In this document: positions 16,259-23,176 of the stretch, piece after piece
Position numbering within the stretch: the stretch's first letter is position 1
Layout: every line of letters starts with the position of its first letter
Source: Nitrospira sp.
GTDB lineage: Bacteria > Nitrospirota > Nitrospiria > Nitrospirales > Nitrospiraceae
DNA: 23,176 nt
Assembly: GCA_025360665.1 (NCBI GenBank)
Contig: JANYBU010000106.1
Location: forward strand, 1 to 23,176
Direction: 5' to 3'
The notes under the pieces: model-generated
What the model saw: only the letters and a program-made list of their open reading frames with translations
Told to the model about the DNA's origin: nothing
Database searches by the model: none
Made by a program: the position numbers and the translations under genes

Positions 16259-16719
16259 GGGCCGCTCGAGGACAGCAGCAAGCTCACACCACGAAACGGT
16301 CGTGGAGTGTGGTGGTGTTTTCCGTTGGTGGAGTGAAACTGGCCGCACGGACTGAAGATGTGGGTGGTGTATCGCCCTGGACTGAGAGCATTCCGGTGCC
16401 AAGCCGGACGCCATTCGTGCAGGCTATGCTCAAGCGCGGAAATCAAGTGATGCCTGTCTACGACTTGGCAAGCAGATTGGGTAGCCCCGTCCAGGGCGAT
16501 TTGCTGCTGTGTCTGGAGGCCCGCCACCTTGATGGGCCTATGGCCATCTGTATCGATGCCGATGTGCCGTCCCTCGAGACTGTTGATGCGGCGGCGATTC
16601 GACCGAACGATAGAGAGGATATTGAAACACTGGGCACGGTCACGATAGGCGGGAAAGATGTGGCCATCGTAGCCATGCAGCGACTTGGCCGGTCGAGACA
16701 GGATGCCGTCAGAAGTTAA
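16252..16719 (+). CDS. Second CheW-like protein, overlapping start
   Basis: I place the start at GTG 16252, which overlaps the stop of the previous gene within GTGCTGA, a classic coupling arrangement. In-frame starts further upstream would lie deep inside the preceding CheW-like gene. The 155-residue product has an N-terminal strand pair WSVVVFSVGGVKLAARTEDV and the typical CheW segment GNQVMPVYDLASRLG. The domain is short and divergent, and again lacks NLRG. It is probably a partner of the preceding protein: the two may have arisen as tandem copies, or form a heterodimeric adaptor. Function as a coupling protein is inferred. Confidence 0.75.
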   Translation: MLRAARGQQQAHTTKRSWSVVVFSVGGVKLAARTEDVGGVSPWTESIPVPSRTPFVQAMLKRGNQVMPVYDLASRLGSPVQGDLLLCLEARHLDGPMAICIDADVPSLETVDAAAIRPNDREDIETLGTVTIGGKDVAIVAMQRLGRSRQDAVRS

Positions 16720-16742
16720 GAGGACTGGGAAAGGAATCTGCT

Positions 16743-18062
16743 ATGCCGAATGTATTGGTCGCCGATGACAGTATTGCCGTCCGGAAAGTTGCCGAACGGT
16801 TGCTGATTGAGGCTGGATTTGGAGTCGCTCTGGCTGCGAACGGCGAGGAGGCCTTGGCCTATTTGGCCAAAGAGACACCTGACTTGATCGTGTCCGACGT
16901 GATTATGCCGGATAAAAGCGGCTACGAGGTCTGCGCCTTTGTCCGCGCACAAAGGGCATTAGCGAACACGCCAGTGCTCTTGATTTCAGGCATTGTGAAC
17001 GATGAGGTGATGAAGCAGGCTGAGTTTTGTCACGCCGACGGGGTGTTGAAAAAGCCGTTCCAGGGCACATCTCTCAAGGATCGCGTGCTCGAGCTGTTGG
17101 CCAAGCGGCAAAGCGCGGCCGCGCCTGCCGCGAAGAGCATCGGGAAGGTGACTGAGTCCATCGAGCCGATTCAAACCGCGCGTGTGAGCGACGAACAATT
17201 AGAAACCTATCGGCAGGGAGTTGCGCGATTGAAGCCGCTAGAGGAAGAACTTCGGGTCGAACGAGATCGAGCGACACAGAGTGCTCAGCGAGTGACGCAA
17301 CTCGAAGGGCAGTTGGGTAGCGTCAAGGAGCTTGAGTCGATGCTGGCAAGGGAGCGAGAGGAGACTGCCCAGTTGAAGATCAAACTTGCAGATGCCGACA
17401 GTGCTACCGCTCTGGTGCAAGAGCTTGAGTTCCTCCTCAAGAGCGAACGAGAGCGGACGGCTGAGGCAGAGAAGTTGGCATCCGTGGTGGAGAGCCTGGG
17501 CTGGCGTGTGCAGGAACTGGAAGCGGCTCTTCAGAAAGAACGCGAAGGCTTCGCGCAACAGGCACAGCGTCTGGCTGAACTGCAGAAGAACGCGAGTCGT
17601 GTCCACGAGCTGGAGGTGACGTTACATGCCGAGCGCGAGGCAGCCACGCAACTGGTTCAACAGATGACCGCTATGGAACAGTCGGTGACTCGGTTTCAGG
17701 AATTGGCGCGGCAACTTGCACAGGAGCAGGAGCGTACGAGCGACTTGACTCGTCGTGTGGCCGGAAGTGAACAGGTTGCCGCACGAGTGAGCACATTAGA
17801 ACAAACCCTCGCTGCCGAGCAGGAAAAAAACAAGGGTCTTTCCGCGCGTCTCTCCGAGGCCGAGCTCGCTTCGCAGAAAGCTCAGGAATTTGAACCACTG
17901 CTTCAGACGGAACGAGAACGAAATAGCCTTCTGGCGAGGCGCGTATCTGAAACTGAACAAGCGTCCGAGCAAGCTAATAAGCGGTTTGAAGACATGGCAA
18001 CAAAGCTCGGCGAGATCGCGGGATTGGCCGCTCAGCTGGGGAGCGGAAAGCGACGGCCCTGA
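16743..18062 (+). CDS. Response regulator fused to a coiled coil of eight 31-residue repeats
   Basis: 439 residues, ribosome site AAAGGA before ATG 16743. Residues 1-122 are a receiver domain with Asp8, Asp9, acceptor Asp52 (SDVIMPDKSGYEV), Ser82 and Lys104 (LKKPF). After a short linker (about 123-163), residues 164-411 are eight consecutive repeats of exactly 31 residues. Each opens with a version of xELExxLxxEREx: KPLEEELRVERD, KELESMLARERE, QELEFLLKSERE, QELEAALQKERE, HELEVTLHAERE, QELARQLAQEQE, STLEQTLAAEQE, QEFEPLLQTERE. A partial ninth (NKRFEDMATKLGE) leads to the end. No DNA-binding or enzymatic output domain is present. It is probably an elongated scaffold whose assembly depends on phosphorylation by the upstream kinase. 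The partner is unknown. Confidence 0.9.
   Translation: MPNVLVADDSIAVRKVAERLLIEAGFGVALAANGEEALAYLAKETPDLIVSDVIMPDKSGYEVCAFVRAQRALANTPVLLISGIVNDEVMKQAEFCHADGVLKKPFQGTSLKDRVLELLAKRQSAAAPAAKSIGKVTESIEPIQTARVSDEQLETYRQGVARLKPLEEELRVERDRATQSAQRVTQLEGQLGSVKELESMLAREREETAQLKIKLADADSATALVQELEFLLKSERERTAEAEKLASVVESLGWRVQELEAALQKEREGFAQQAQRLAELQKNASRVHELEVTLHAEREAATQLVQQMTAMEQSVTRFQELARQLAQEQERTSDLTRRVAGSEQVAARVSTLEQTLAAEQEKNKGLSARLSEAELASQKAQEFEPLLQTERERNSLLARRVSETEQASEQANKRFEDMATKLGEIAGLAAQLGSGKRRP
17232..17975 (+). repeat. Eight tandem 93-base units encoding 31-residue coiled-coil repeats
   Basis: The units start at codons 164, 195, 226, 257, 288, 319, 350 and 381 of the receiver-coiled-coil protein, with no insertion or deletion between them. 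Protein similarity is concentrated at the opening LE..L..ERE motif. The rest has diverged, so this is an old, length-constrained repeat rather than a recent expansion. Confidence 0.85.
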
Positions 18063-18112
18063 TCCTGTACGATCCCTTCTCGTGACCGTCATTGTTGTGA
18101 AGGACTGATGTC

Positions 18113-19060
18113 ATGGCTGCCGATACCACAGGCGATTTCCAGAAAGAGCTGGTCGATCTCTTTGTTCAGGAAGCACATGAATGGCTCCAGAACATTCATG
18201 TCGCCCTGGATGAGCTGCAGCAGGGCCCGGCTCCGGAGCGGCATGCCAAGCTGATTGGGACGATTTCGGCTGGGGTGATGAATCTCGGCGGGTCTGCTGC
18301 CACAATCAATCTTGCAGACGTCGAGCATGCGAGCTTCGAGGCGATTCCCTTTATCGAAGCCCTACGGGACCCACAGAAGGCGCTTTCTGCTCAGGGTTTT
18401 TTTGCGCTCTGTAAACAGCTGGGGCAGATCCATACGGCGTTGACCCGTGCGACAGGCATCTCCTTCGAAGACGAGGGGAGTGGTGCAGCAGATGCGGCGG
18501 TGTACGCGAGTCTCTCTCCCATGGAGTTTCTGCAGGCACTTCACGGGTTAGAGGAGGAACAGTTTCCTGGTACCGCGTCCGGGCGAAACCTTATCCGCAG
18601 CTTGATCGAGCAGATGGAAGGACAGGTTCAGGCCGGTGCCGAACATATCGATGCCACGGTCATTCAAGGATATCTTGCACGGGTGTCCGAAGCGGAAGAG
18701 TCTTTTCTGAAGGCGATTGACGAGCGGGTGCCCGAGATTTTCAAGAAGATGAATGCTCTTAAGCTGGACGAGGGTGAGGCCTCCTCACGCATGGTGGCCC
18801 TTGAGGCTTCTCTTCAGGATGTCGCACATCTTCGCACTGAAGCGCAGCAGGTGAATGCGGGATCGGCCATGATGTTTTTCACCGGTCTGCACAGTCTGCT
18901 GACTGTGGTGGTGAAGCGTCGAGTGCTTCTAGCTGCCACGCGGGTAGAATCGGTGAAGGCGCGGTTGCACGTGATGGGTGGTGACATCCGCCAGTGGGTG
19001 GAGCATGGGCGGGCCCAGCGTGCCGCGATCGATCAGTTGCTCCCTTCAAGCCACGCGTAA
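18113..19060 (+). CDS. Pseudo-Hpt protein with helical C-terminal domain (unknown family)
   Basis: 315 residues, all predicted helical and cytoplasmic. AAGGA lies about 10 bases before ATG 18113. Residues 9-115 look like an Hpt domain (FQKELVDLFVQEAHEWLQNI), but the phospho-acceptor motif HTLKGSA is MNLGGSA (56-62). Both the histidine and the lysine are missing, so it should not carry phosphate. A linker (about 120-150) leads to a C-terminal helical domain (about 155-315) with FLKAIDERVPEIFKKM and WVEHGRAQRAAIDQLLP. The same two domains reappear at the end of the HD-GYP protein two genes downstream. I do not recognise the C-terminal domain. A plausible job is to bind a receiver without phosphotransfer, as an adaptor or competitor. 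Confidence 0.82.
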   Translation: MAADTTGDFQKELVDLFVQEAHEWLQNIHVALDELQQGPAPERHAKLIGTISAGVMNLGGSAATINLADVEHASFEAIPFIEALRDPQKALSAQGFFALCKQLGQIHTALTRATGISFEDEGSGAADAAVYASLSPMEFLQALHGLEEEQFPGTASGRNLIRSLIEQMEGQVQAGAEHIDATVIQGYLARVSEAEESFLKAIDERVPEIFKKMNALKLDEGEASSRMVALEASLQDVAHLRTEAQQVNAGSAMMFFTGLHSLLTVVVKRRVLLAATRVESVKARLHVMGGDIRQWVEHGRAQRAAIDQLLPSSHA

Positions 19061-19136
19061 TCGATGTGTTGGAATCCCGCACACAGGTCCATCGAGGCGC
19101 GTGGTGACGGCGTACCCTCCGAGTGATGATGGCACA

Positions 19137-19943
19137 ATGAACTCAGAAGTTGACTATACGATATATTGGGGACTCCGGGCCCTTCCGTTCGACAATGTGC
19201 CGGACCCGCGATTCTATGTTCCGTGCTCTCAGCATGACACGGCGCATAAGTGGTTGAGCTATGGCATTCAGACCCGCAAGGGCATGCTTCTTCTCACGGG
19301 TGACATCGGGTGTGGAAAAACGTTGCTGGGTCGTCGGCTGATCGTCGGGCTGTCGCCTGCTCTGTATGATGTCGCGCTTGTCGCCAATCCCGCGTTGTCT
19401 CCCTCCGAGTTGCTGGATGAGGTGTTATCTCAGTTCGGGCTCGACCTCATGCGATCAAAAGCTGGGCGATTGCAGACGCTCAATGGGCGCTTACAGTCGA
19501 ATGCCCAACGCGGGATCAGCTCGGTGCTGGTCGTGGATGAAGCGCAAGCGATTGTAAACGTGAAAGCCTTTGAGGAGCTCCGATTGCTGACGAACTTCCA
19601 ACTCAACGACCGATTTTTGTTGACCGTCGTGTTGATAGGCCAGCCGGAATTGCGTCATCGTATCGCGGCAATTCCGCAGTTAAACCAGCGGATCGCGGTC
19701 CGTGCGCATCTGGGCCCCTTCACGGCAGAGGAGACGACGTCATATATTACGGCACGCATGGGAGCCGTGACTCATCGGACAGACGTATTTACGAAAGAGG
19801 CGGTCTCAGTCATTTTTGAACAGAGCAAGGGGATTGGGCGACTTATCAATGGACACTGTGATCAATGTCTCTTTGCCGGAGCGACCGAGAACGTCTCACA
19901 GATCGATGATCGTCTTGCTCAGCGAGTCGGGCAATTCATATGA
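19137..19943 (+). CDS. ExeA/GspA-like AAA ATPase
   Basis: 268 residues. I chose ATG 19137 (MNSEVDYTIYWGLRALPFDN), which gives the usual ExeA-type N-terminus. The longer frame from 18978 would overlap the previous gene. Walker A is GDIGCGKT (55-62) and Walker B LVVDEAQ (131-137), followed by the sensor strand VVLIGQPELRHRI (164-175) and LNQRIAVRAHLGPFTAEET (182-200). The C-terminal lid has KGIGRLINGHCDQCLFAGA. Family members power assembly of envelope machines such as type II secretion or MSHA pili, or move DNA-transposition complexes. No secretion, pilus or transposase partner is visible here. The typical peptidoglycan-binding tail of ExeA is absent. Lying between the two pseudo-Hpt genes, it is probably part of the same output pathway. 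Confidence 0.88.
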   Translation: MNSEVDYTIYWGLRALPFDNVPDPRFYVPCSQHDTAHKWLSYGIQTRKGMLLLTGDIGCGKTLLGRRLIVGLSPALYDVALVANPALSPSELLDEVLSQFGLDLMRSKAGRLQTLNGRLQSNAQRGISSVLVVDEAQAIVNVKAFEELRLLTNFQLNDRFLLTVVLIGQPELRHRIAAIPQLNQRIAVRAHLGPFTAEETTSYITARMGAVTHRTDVFTKEAVSVIFEQSKGIGRLINGHCDQCLFAGATENVSQIDDRLAQRVGQFI

Positions 19944-19980
19944 TAGATAGTCGAATGCTCAGCGAGGACGGCTGCAGGCT

Positions 19981-22065
19981 ATGAGCGAGTACAGCACAAC
20001 AGATTGGTATCGCATTGCGCAGGAGCAACTCACGGGCGTGGCTCTTGCCGTGCAGCGGCAAGATGAACTTGATTTTGAGGCCTTGTCTACCCTCGCGATA
20101 GGGATTGCGGCGGCGCTCAAGAAAAGTGACCAATTGCTTGTTCAGGCTATGAGCGGTCCCGCAGGCCCTCCACTGATTACGAATCTCGTGAATGTCGGGA
20201 TTCTGGCGACAAAGGTCGGTGCTGGACTTGGATATCACGGGAAAGAGCTGGAACGGCTTACCTTAGCGGGACTCGTGCACGACGTCGGTCTCTTTGCCGT
20301 GCCGCAGTCGGTGATCACCAAGTCAGGTCGGTTGACGCATGATGAGCGTACGCTCATTGAACAACATCCAGAACTCGGCTATGAGGCGATACGAAAGGCG
20401 GGTCAGAAATATGACTGGTTGGCGCAAGTGGTACGCCAGGCGCATGAGCGGTGGAACGGGCAGGGGTACCCGAACAAGCTGAAGGGGCGGCAGATCTGTG
20501 AGTTTGCCCAAATCATCGGCGTGGTGGATGTCTTCGATGCCCTTGTAAGCCCTCGCGGGTATCGCCGCCGATTTTTCCCGCACGAAGCGGTGCGAGAATT
20601 GATGGTAGCGGAACGGACGGCGTTCCCTCGCGAGGTTGTCAAAGCCTTGGTCGAACAACTGTCGGCCTATCCGCTGGGCACCTCGGTGCGATTGACCACC
20701 GGCGAAGTCGGGTCTGTCATGCGCGTCAATGCGCGCTATCCGCTCCGCCCGGTTGTGTGGATCGACAGCGATGTAGTCGCTGGCCAGGAGGGACGGCAGC
20801 TCGATCTGAGCCTCACCCCGCTCGTGTCGATCATCGAAACATTGGCGCCTCCTGACGTTGCACGTGTGTCGTTTCCAGAGGATGAGACGCGCGCCAAGAC
20901 ATCTGAGGTTCTCCCCTCGGCCTCCGATCAGTTTACGTCGCTTTTGGAAGGCTTGGACGCACTCGCGAGTGCGATTCAAGGCGCTGTCGAATCCAGGACT
21001 CCTGTGCCACACGTCGGGACTGCGTCGCTGTCGGGCGAGCATCGATGGACCGTTCGGCCTTCTGCGCAGGATCTTGCAGATACCAGTTTTGAAAAGGAAG
21101 TGATCGGATTGTTCGCCCTCGAAGCGCACGAATGGCTGGCGCAAATCCAGATGGCAGTGAAACAGCTTGCCGAAGGGGCCAACGGAACGGTGCGCCCGAA
21201 GCTCTACGGAATTCTCTTGCACGGCATTACCAATCTTGCCAAGTCAGCGTCAACGGTGCAGCTCCAGACCATCGAGCAGATGGCCTCGAATCTACTTCCG
21301 ATTCTCCACGATGTGGGGCGACAGGAACCACGTGCCATGGCGGCAGCGCTCCAGTCGCTTCAGGAGGGGTTGGATCGGATTAGTCTGGCCGTGCGTCGCT
21401 TAGCAGGAGTTCAAGAGGACGAACGTGCTGGAAATGATGGCGCTCCTGTGGGAACGGTAAGCGAGTCCGTGGAGGCTCTTGCTGTCATCGTGACTGAGTT
21501 ACCCGATGCTCCGCAATCGCCGGCTCTGCTCACTGTGAGCTCCAACATCCCGCTCATCCATGCCCTTCGGGACCTTCAGCAAGCTCGTGCCCGGTCGATG
21601 CAGCCGGCCCGCGATGTATTGGAGCCGGTCATCCAGCGAGCCGAGCGGGAAGCCGATCATTTTGATGTCGCCGGCGTCGGGCGCATCTTAACTGAGCTTG
21701 ACCGACTCGACGAGGAATTCCTTCAAGAAGTCCGTCGGCGGGTCCCAATCATCAGTTCCACTCTTTCGAATTTACGAGCACAAGGGACGACGGATTTCGT
21801 GACGGCATCTCAGCTCAATCCGATTCTCGAACAGGTCGAGGCCCTCTACGATCTGGCCAGCCATGTGCAGGCGACGATGATCACGATGTTTTTGCAAGGG
21901 CTGCGCGCCTTTCTCATGGTCGCGGCCTACCGAAAAACATCGACGTTGGCGCAGCGGCTGGGAACCGTCGAGACGAGGATTCATGCATTGATTCCGATGG
22001 CGGAACAGTGGGTGAATATCGGGCGCGCAGAACGATCAGCCATTAATGATATCCTGCCCGTCTAG
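19981..22065 (+). CDS. HD-GYP domain protein fused to a pseudo-Hpt and helical C-terminal domain
   Basis: 694 residues, cytoplasmic. Residues about 60-230 form an HD-GYP domain of the c-di-GMP phosphodiesterase family: His100-Asp101 (LVHDVGLF), His129 (EQHPELG), AHERWNGQGYP (154-164) and VVDVFDAL (181-188). The usual HHE is Ala154-His155-Glu156, so one likely metal ligand is missing and activity may be altered. A small beta segment common after HD-GYP domains follows (GTSVRLTTGEVGSVM, 233-247). Residues 370-475 are Hpt-like and align without gaps to 9-114 of the 315-residue protein, with TNLAKSA (417-423) in place of HTLKGSA. A low-complexity linker leads to the shared helical end (about 520-694, WVNIGRAERSAINDILP). 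It is the last gene of the cluster and the likely c-di-GMP output. Confidence 0.9.
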   Translation: MSEYSTTDWYRIAQEQLTGVALAVQRQDELDFEALSTLAIGIAAALKKSDQLLVQAMSGPAGPPLITNLVNVGILATKVGAGLGYHGKELERLTLAGLVHDVGLFAVPQSVITKSGRLTHDERTLIEQHPELGYEAIRKAGQKYDWLAQVVRQAHERWNGQGYPNKLKGRQICEFAQIIGVVDVFDALVSPRGYRRRFFPHEAVRELMVAERTAFPREVVKALVEQLSAYPLGTSVRLTTGEVGSVMRVNARYPLRPVVWIDSDVVAGQEGRQLDLSLTPLVSIIETLAPPDVARVSFPEDETRAKTSEVLPSASDQFTSLLEGLDALASAIQGAVESRTPVPHVGTASLSGEHRWTVRPSAQDLADTSFEKEVIGLFALEAHEWLAQIQMAVKQLAEGANGTVRPKLYGILLHGITNLAKSASTVQLQTIEQMASNLLPILHDVGRQEPRAMAAALQSLQEGLDRISLAVRRLAGVQEDERAGNDGAPVGTVSESVEALAVIVTELPDAPQSPALLTVSSNIPLIHALRDLQQARARSMQPARDVLEPVIQRAEREADHFDVAGVGRILTELDRLDEEFLQEVRRRVPIISSTLSNLRAQGTTDFVTASQLNPILEQVEALYDLASHVQATMITMFLQGLRAFLMVAAYRKTSTLAQRLGTVETRIHALIPMAEQWVNIGRAERSAINDILPV

Positions 22066-22253
22066 CGCACCCTGTCATTTTGCACACTTCTGTACGCTCT
22101 ATGGCAGAAACGCTTCCTGATCGTATGGAATCTGCACTTTTGTCCCCTACGAGTTTCTAGTAAATAACTACATCTCGGTGAAATTGCACGGATTGTGCTG
22201 TCTACCGATTGGGCAATGTGTGAGGTGTTGTGGTACACGATAGTGTTGGTCGC

Positions 22254-22274
22254 TCATCCACATGGTTATCCACA
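22254..22274 (+). promoter_or_regulatory. Pair of DnaA-box-like sites
   Basis: TCATCCACA (22254-22262) and the perfect consensus TTATCCACA (22266-22274) lie in the same orientation, 12 bases apart. A second TCATCCACA is at 22487-22495 and a weak inverted match TGTGGACAC at 22291-22299. They may be real DnaA or regulator sites, or chance. Confidence 0.35.
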
Positions 22275-22576
22275 TGCCATGCACATCTTTTGTGGACACG
22301 GAGAGTGGAGGTGCCAATGTCCTGCCTCCCTGTCGCCTTTTCCTTCGCGGAGATGTATGTAGGTGACGGCGAAAAATCTGTCTGAGCGCGACGTTTTGGT
22401 GCCGACGTCTGCTTTCGTACCATGGAGTGAGCAGATGAGCGCCCGTCGTATGAAAAGCAGGCATGCAGCCTGCCGTTGCTCATGTGTCATCCACAATTTC
22501 TCATCTAGCCATGGGGATTGAGCGTCCTGTTCGATCAGACCCTGACACAGACGCTGAATATCCTCTCCGCGGCCAT

Positions 22577-22604
22577 GTGACAAGCCCTGCAAGGATGGTA
22601 TGAT
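22577..22604 (+). promoter_or_regulatory. Sigma-70-like promoter with extended -10
   Basis: GTGACA (22577-22582) and TATGAT (22599-22604) are spaced by 16 bases, and TGG directly before the -10 gives an extended -10 (TGN). The downstream gene starts at 22676, leaving a leader of about 65 bases. Predicted by eye only. Confidence 0.5.
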
Positions 22605-22675
22605 GCCACCCTCTTGCTGCCTTCTCTTGTCGAGGACGAGAAGTCCGGCAGCGTATGTGGTGGGAGAACGCATCG

Positions 22676-23176
22676 ATGCCGAAACTTGTGACGGTCTTGC
22701 GACCGGAGAAAATTGAGGAGCAAGCGCGCTACTATATCCAGTCCTATATTCTCTACCCCGCCGGGGCGATCGGACTGGTCTGCTTGATCGGTGGGGTGGG
22801 GTCACTCGGCTATCAACTGCTGGCGAACCATAGCTATACATGGTTGACGTTTCTCGCCAGTTCAGGTCTGCTTGTGGTTGGCGCGTTATGTGGGTGGGGG
22901 CAGAGTCGCTATCACCGCTATCTGTTTGCGAACTTCCCCGAAGTGTATGCGGCACGGATGCGAACAGCTGTGGCTCAACGCAGCAAGAAGGCTAAGGCCG
23001 AGCCGGAGGTGCCGTCGATCGAGCACCCTGGGCGTGGCTTTGTCACTGCGATCTCCATTGCCGGAGCGGCCCTGATCTTCGGCGCATCAGCCGCGGCTAT
23101 CGTACGTGGCGACCTAGACCCGCTCCCGGCTCTGTTGGTGCCTTGGGCCGGATTCTACTGGGCCAAGTTGTTTAGT
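22676..23176 (+). CDS. Multi-pass membrane protein of unknown function (partial, runs off window)
   Basis: Open reading frame of 167 codons from ATG 22676 with no stop before the window ends. GGGAGA (22662-22667) lies 8 bases upstream. The product begins MPKLVTVLRPEKIEEQARYY and has about four hydrophobic helices (near 28-50, 57-76, 122-142 and 148-165). A charged cytoplasmic-looking loop between helices 2 and 3 contains AQRSKKAKAEPEVPSIEHPG. I do not recognise a family. It has its own promoter candidate and is separated by 610 bases from the chemosensory cluster, so it is probably not part of it. Confidence 0.75.
   Translation, partial: MPKLVTVLRPEKIEEQARYYIQSYILYPAGAIGLVCLIGGVGSLGYQLLANHSYTWLTFLASSGLLVVGALCGWGQSRYHRYLFANFPEVYAARMRTAVAQRSKKAKAEPEVPSIEHPGRGFVTAISIAGAALIFGASAAAIVRGDLDPLPALLVPWAGFYWAKLFS

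Larger units (their letters stand above)
22066..22675. other. Intergenic region after the chemosensory cluster
   Basis: These 610 bases separate the HD-GYP gene from the final partial gene. No terminator with a T-tract was found. The region holds DnaA-box-like sites, a short hairpin GCAGGC/GCCTGC (22457-22473) and a sigma-70-like promoter (22577-22604). A 229-codon - strand frame (22266-22955) crosses it but runs antisense into the final gene and resembles no family, so I do not annotate it. Confidence 0.5.

Noticed and set aside
20323..21222. Long - strand open frame of 299 codons
   Set aside because: It lies wholly antisense to the HD-GYP gene and its product is low-complexity and Arg/His-rich. 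No ribosome site supports it.
22152..22274. Chromosomal replication origin
   Set aside because: There are DnaA-like boxes and a short AT-rich patch, but too few boxes and no dnaA, dnaN or similar origin-linked gene. I keep the boxes as an observation only.
22266..22955. - strand open frame of 229 codons spanning the last intergenic region
   Set aside because: Its 5' part is antisense to the membrane protein at 22676, its composition is Ser/Arg/Pro-rich, and no family or ribosome site supports it.
1..23176. CRISPR array, tRNA or rRNA genes, complete insertion sequence
   Set aside because: No regularly spaced direct repeats, cloverleaf-like segments, rRNA landmarks or transposase motifs were seen on either strand.

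Overview
The window looks like chromosome from a Nitrospira-type bacterium (phylum Nitrospirota). I infer this from the moderately high GC content, the style of the chemosensory and HD-GYP proteins, and the B12 gene content. No rRNA or other marker gene is present to prove it.

Region 1 (1-4612, + strand) is a cobalamin uptake and salvage operon. A possible terminator of an upstream gene is followed by an adenosylcobalamin riboswitch (about 75-287). It sits just ahead of a BtuB-like TonB-dependent receptor, cobyric acid synthase (cobQ) and a PduO-type cobalamin adenosyltransferase. The receptor most likely starts at a GTG whose Shine-Dalgarno sequence lies partly in a small hairpin, which suggests translational control.

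Region 2 (4613-6633) holds one - strand gene. It encodes a chemoreceptor-like sensor that ends after its HAMP domain and appears to have lost its first membrane segment. A 695-base divergent intergenic region with possible operator-like repeats follows.

Region 3 (6634-22065, + strand) is a long chemosensory cluster of the PilJ/ChpA (Pil-Chp) style. In order it encodes: a periplasmic DUF3365 protein with a CxxCH heme motif, a PilG/H-like response regulator, CheW, a PilJ-like receptor, the ammonium transporter Amt, a frameshifted remnant of a second amt, a ChpA/PilL-like hybrid CheA with three Hpt modules, two more CheW-like proteins, a response regulator fused to a coiled coil of eight exact 31-residue repeats, a protein with an Hpt-like domain lacking the phospho-histidine, an ExeA-like AAA ATPase, and an HD-GYP protein fused to a paralogous histidine-less Hpt-like domain. 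No CheR, CheB or pilus structural gene is visible. My reading is that redox or heme signals, and possibly ammonium, feed a ChpA-like kinase. Its output would pass through the repeat-bearing regulator and the pseudo-Hpt proteins to c-di-GMP turnover. The shared pseudo-Hpt plus helical C-terminal architecture is the best candidate here for something undescribed.

Region 4 (22066-23176) is a 610-base intergenic stretch with DnaA-box-like sites and a good sigma-70-type promoter. It is followed by the start of a multi-pass membrane protein of unknown function that runs off the window.
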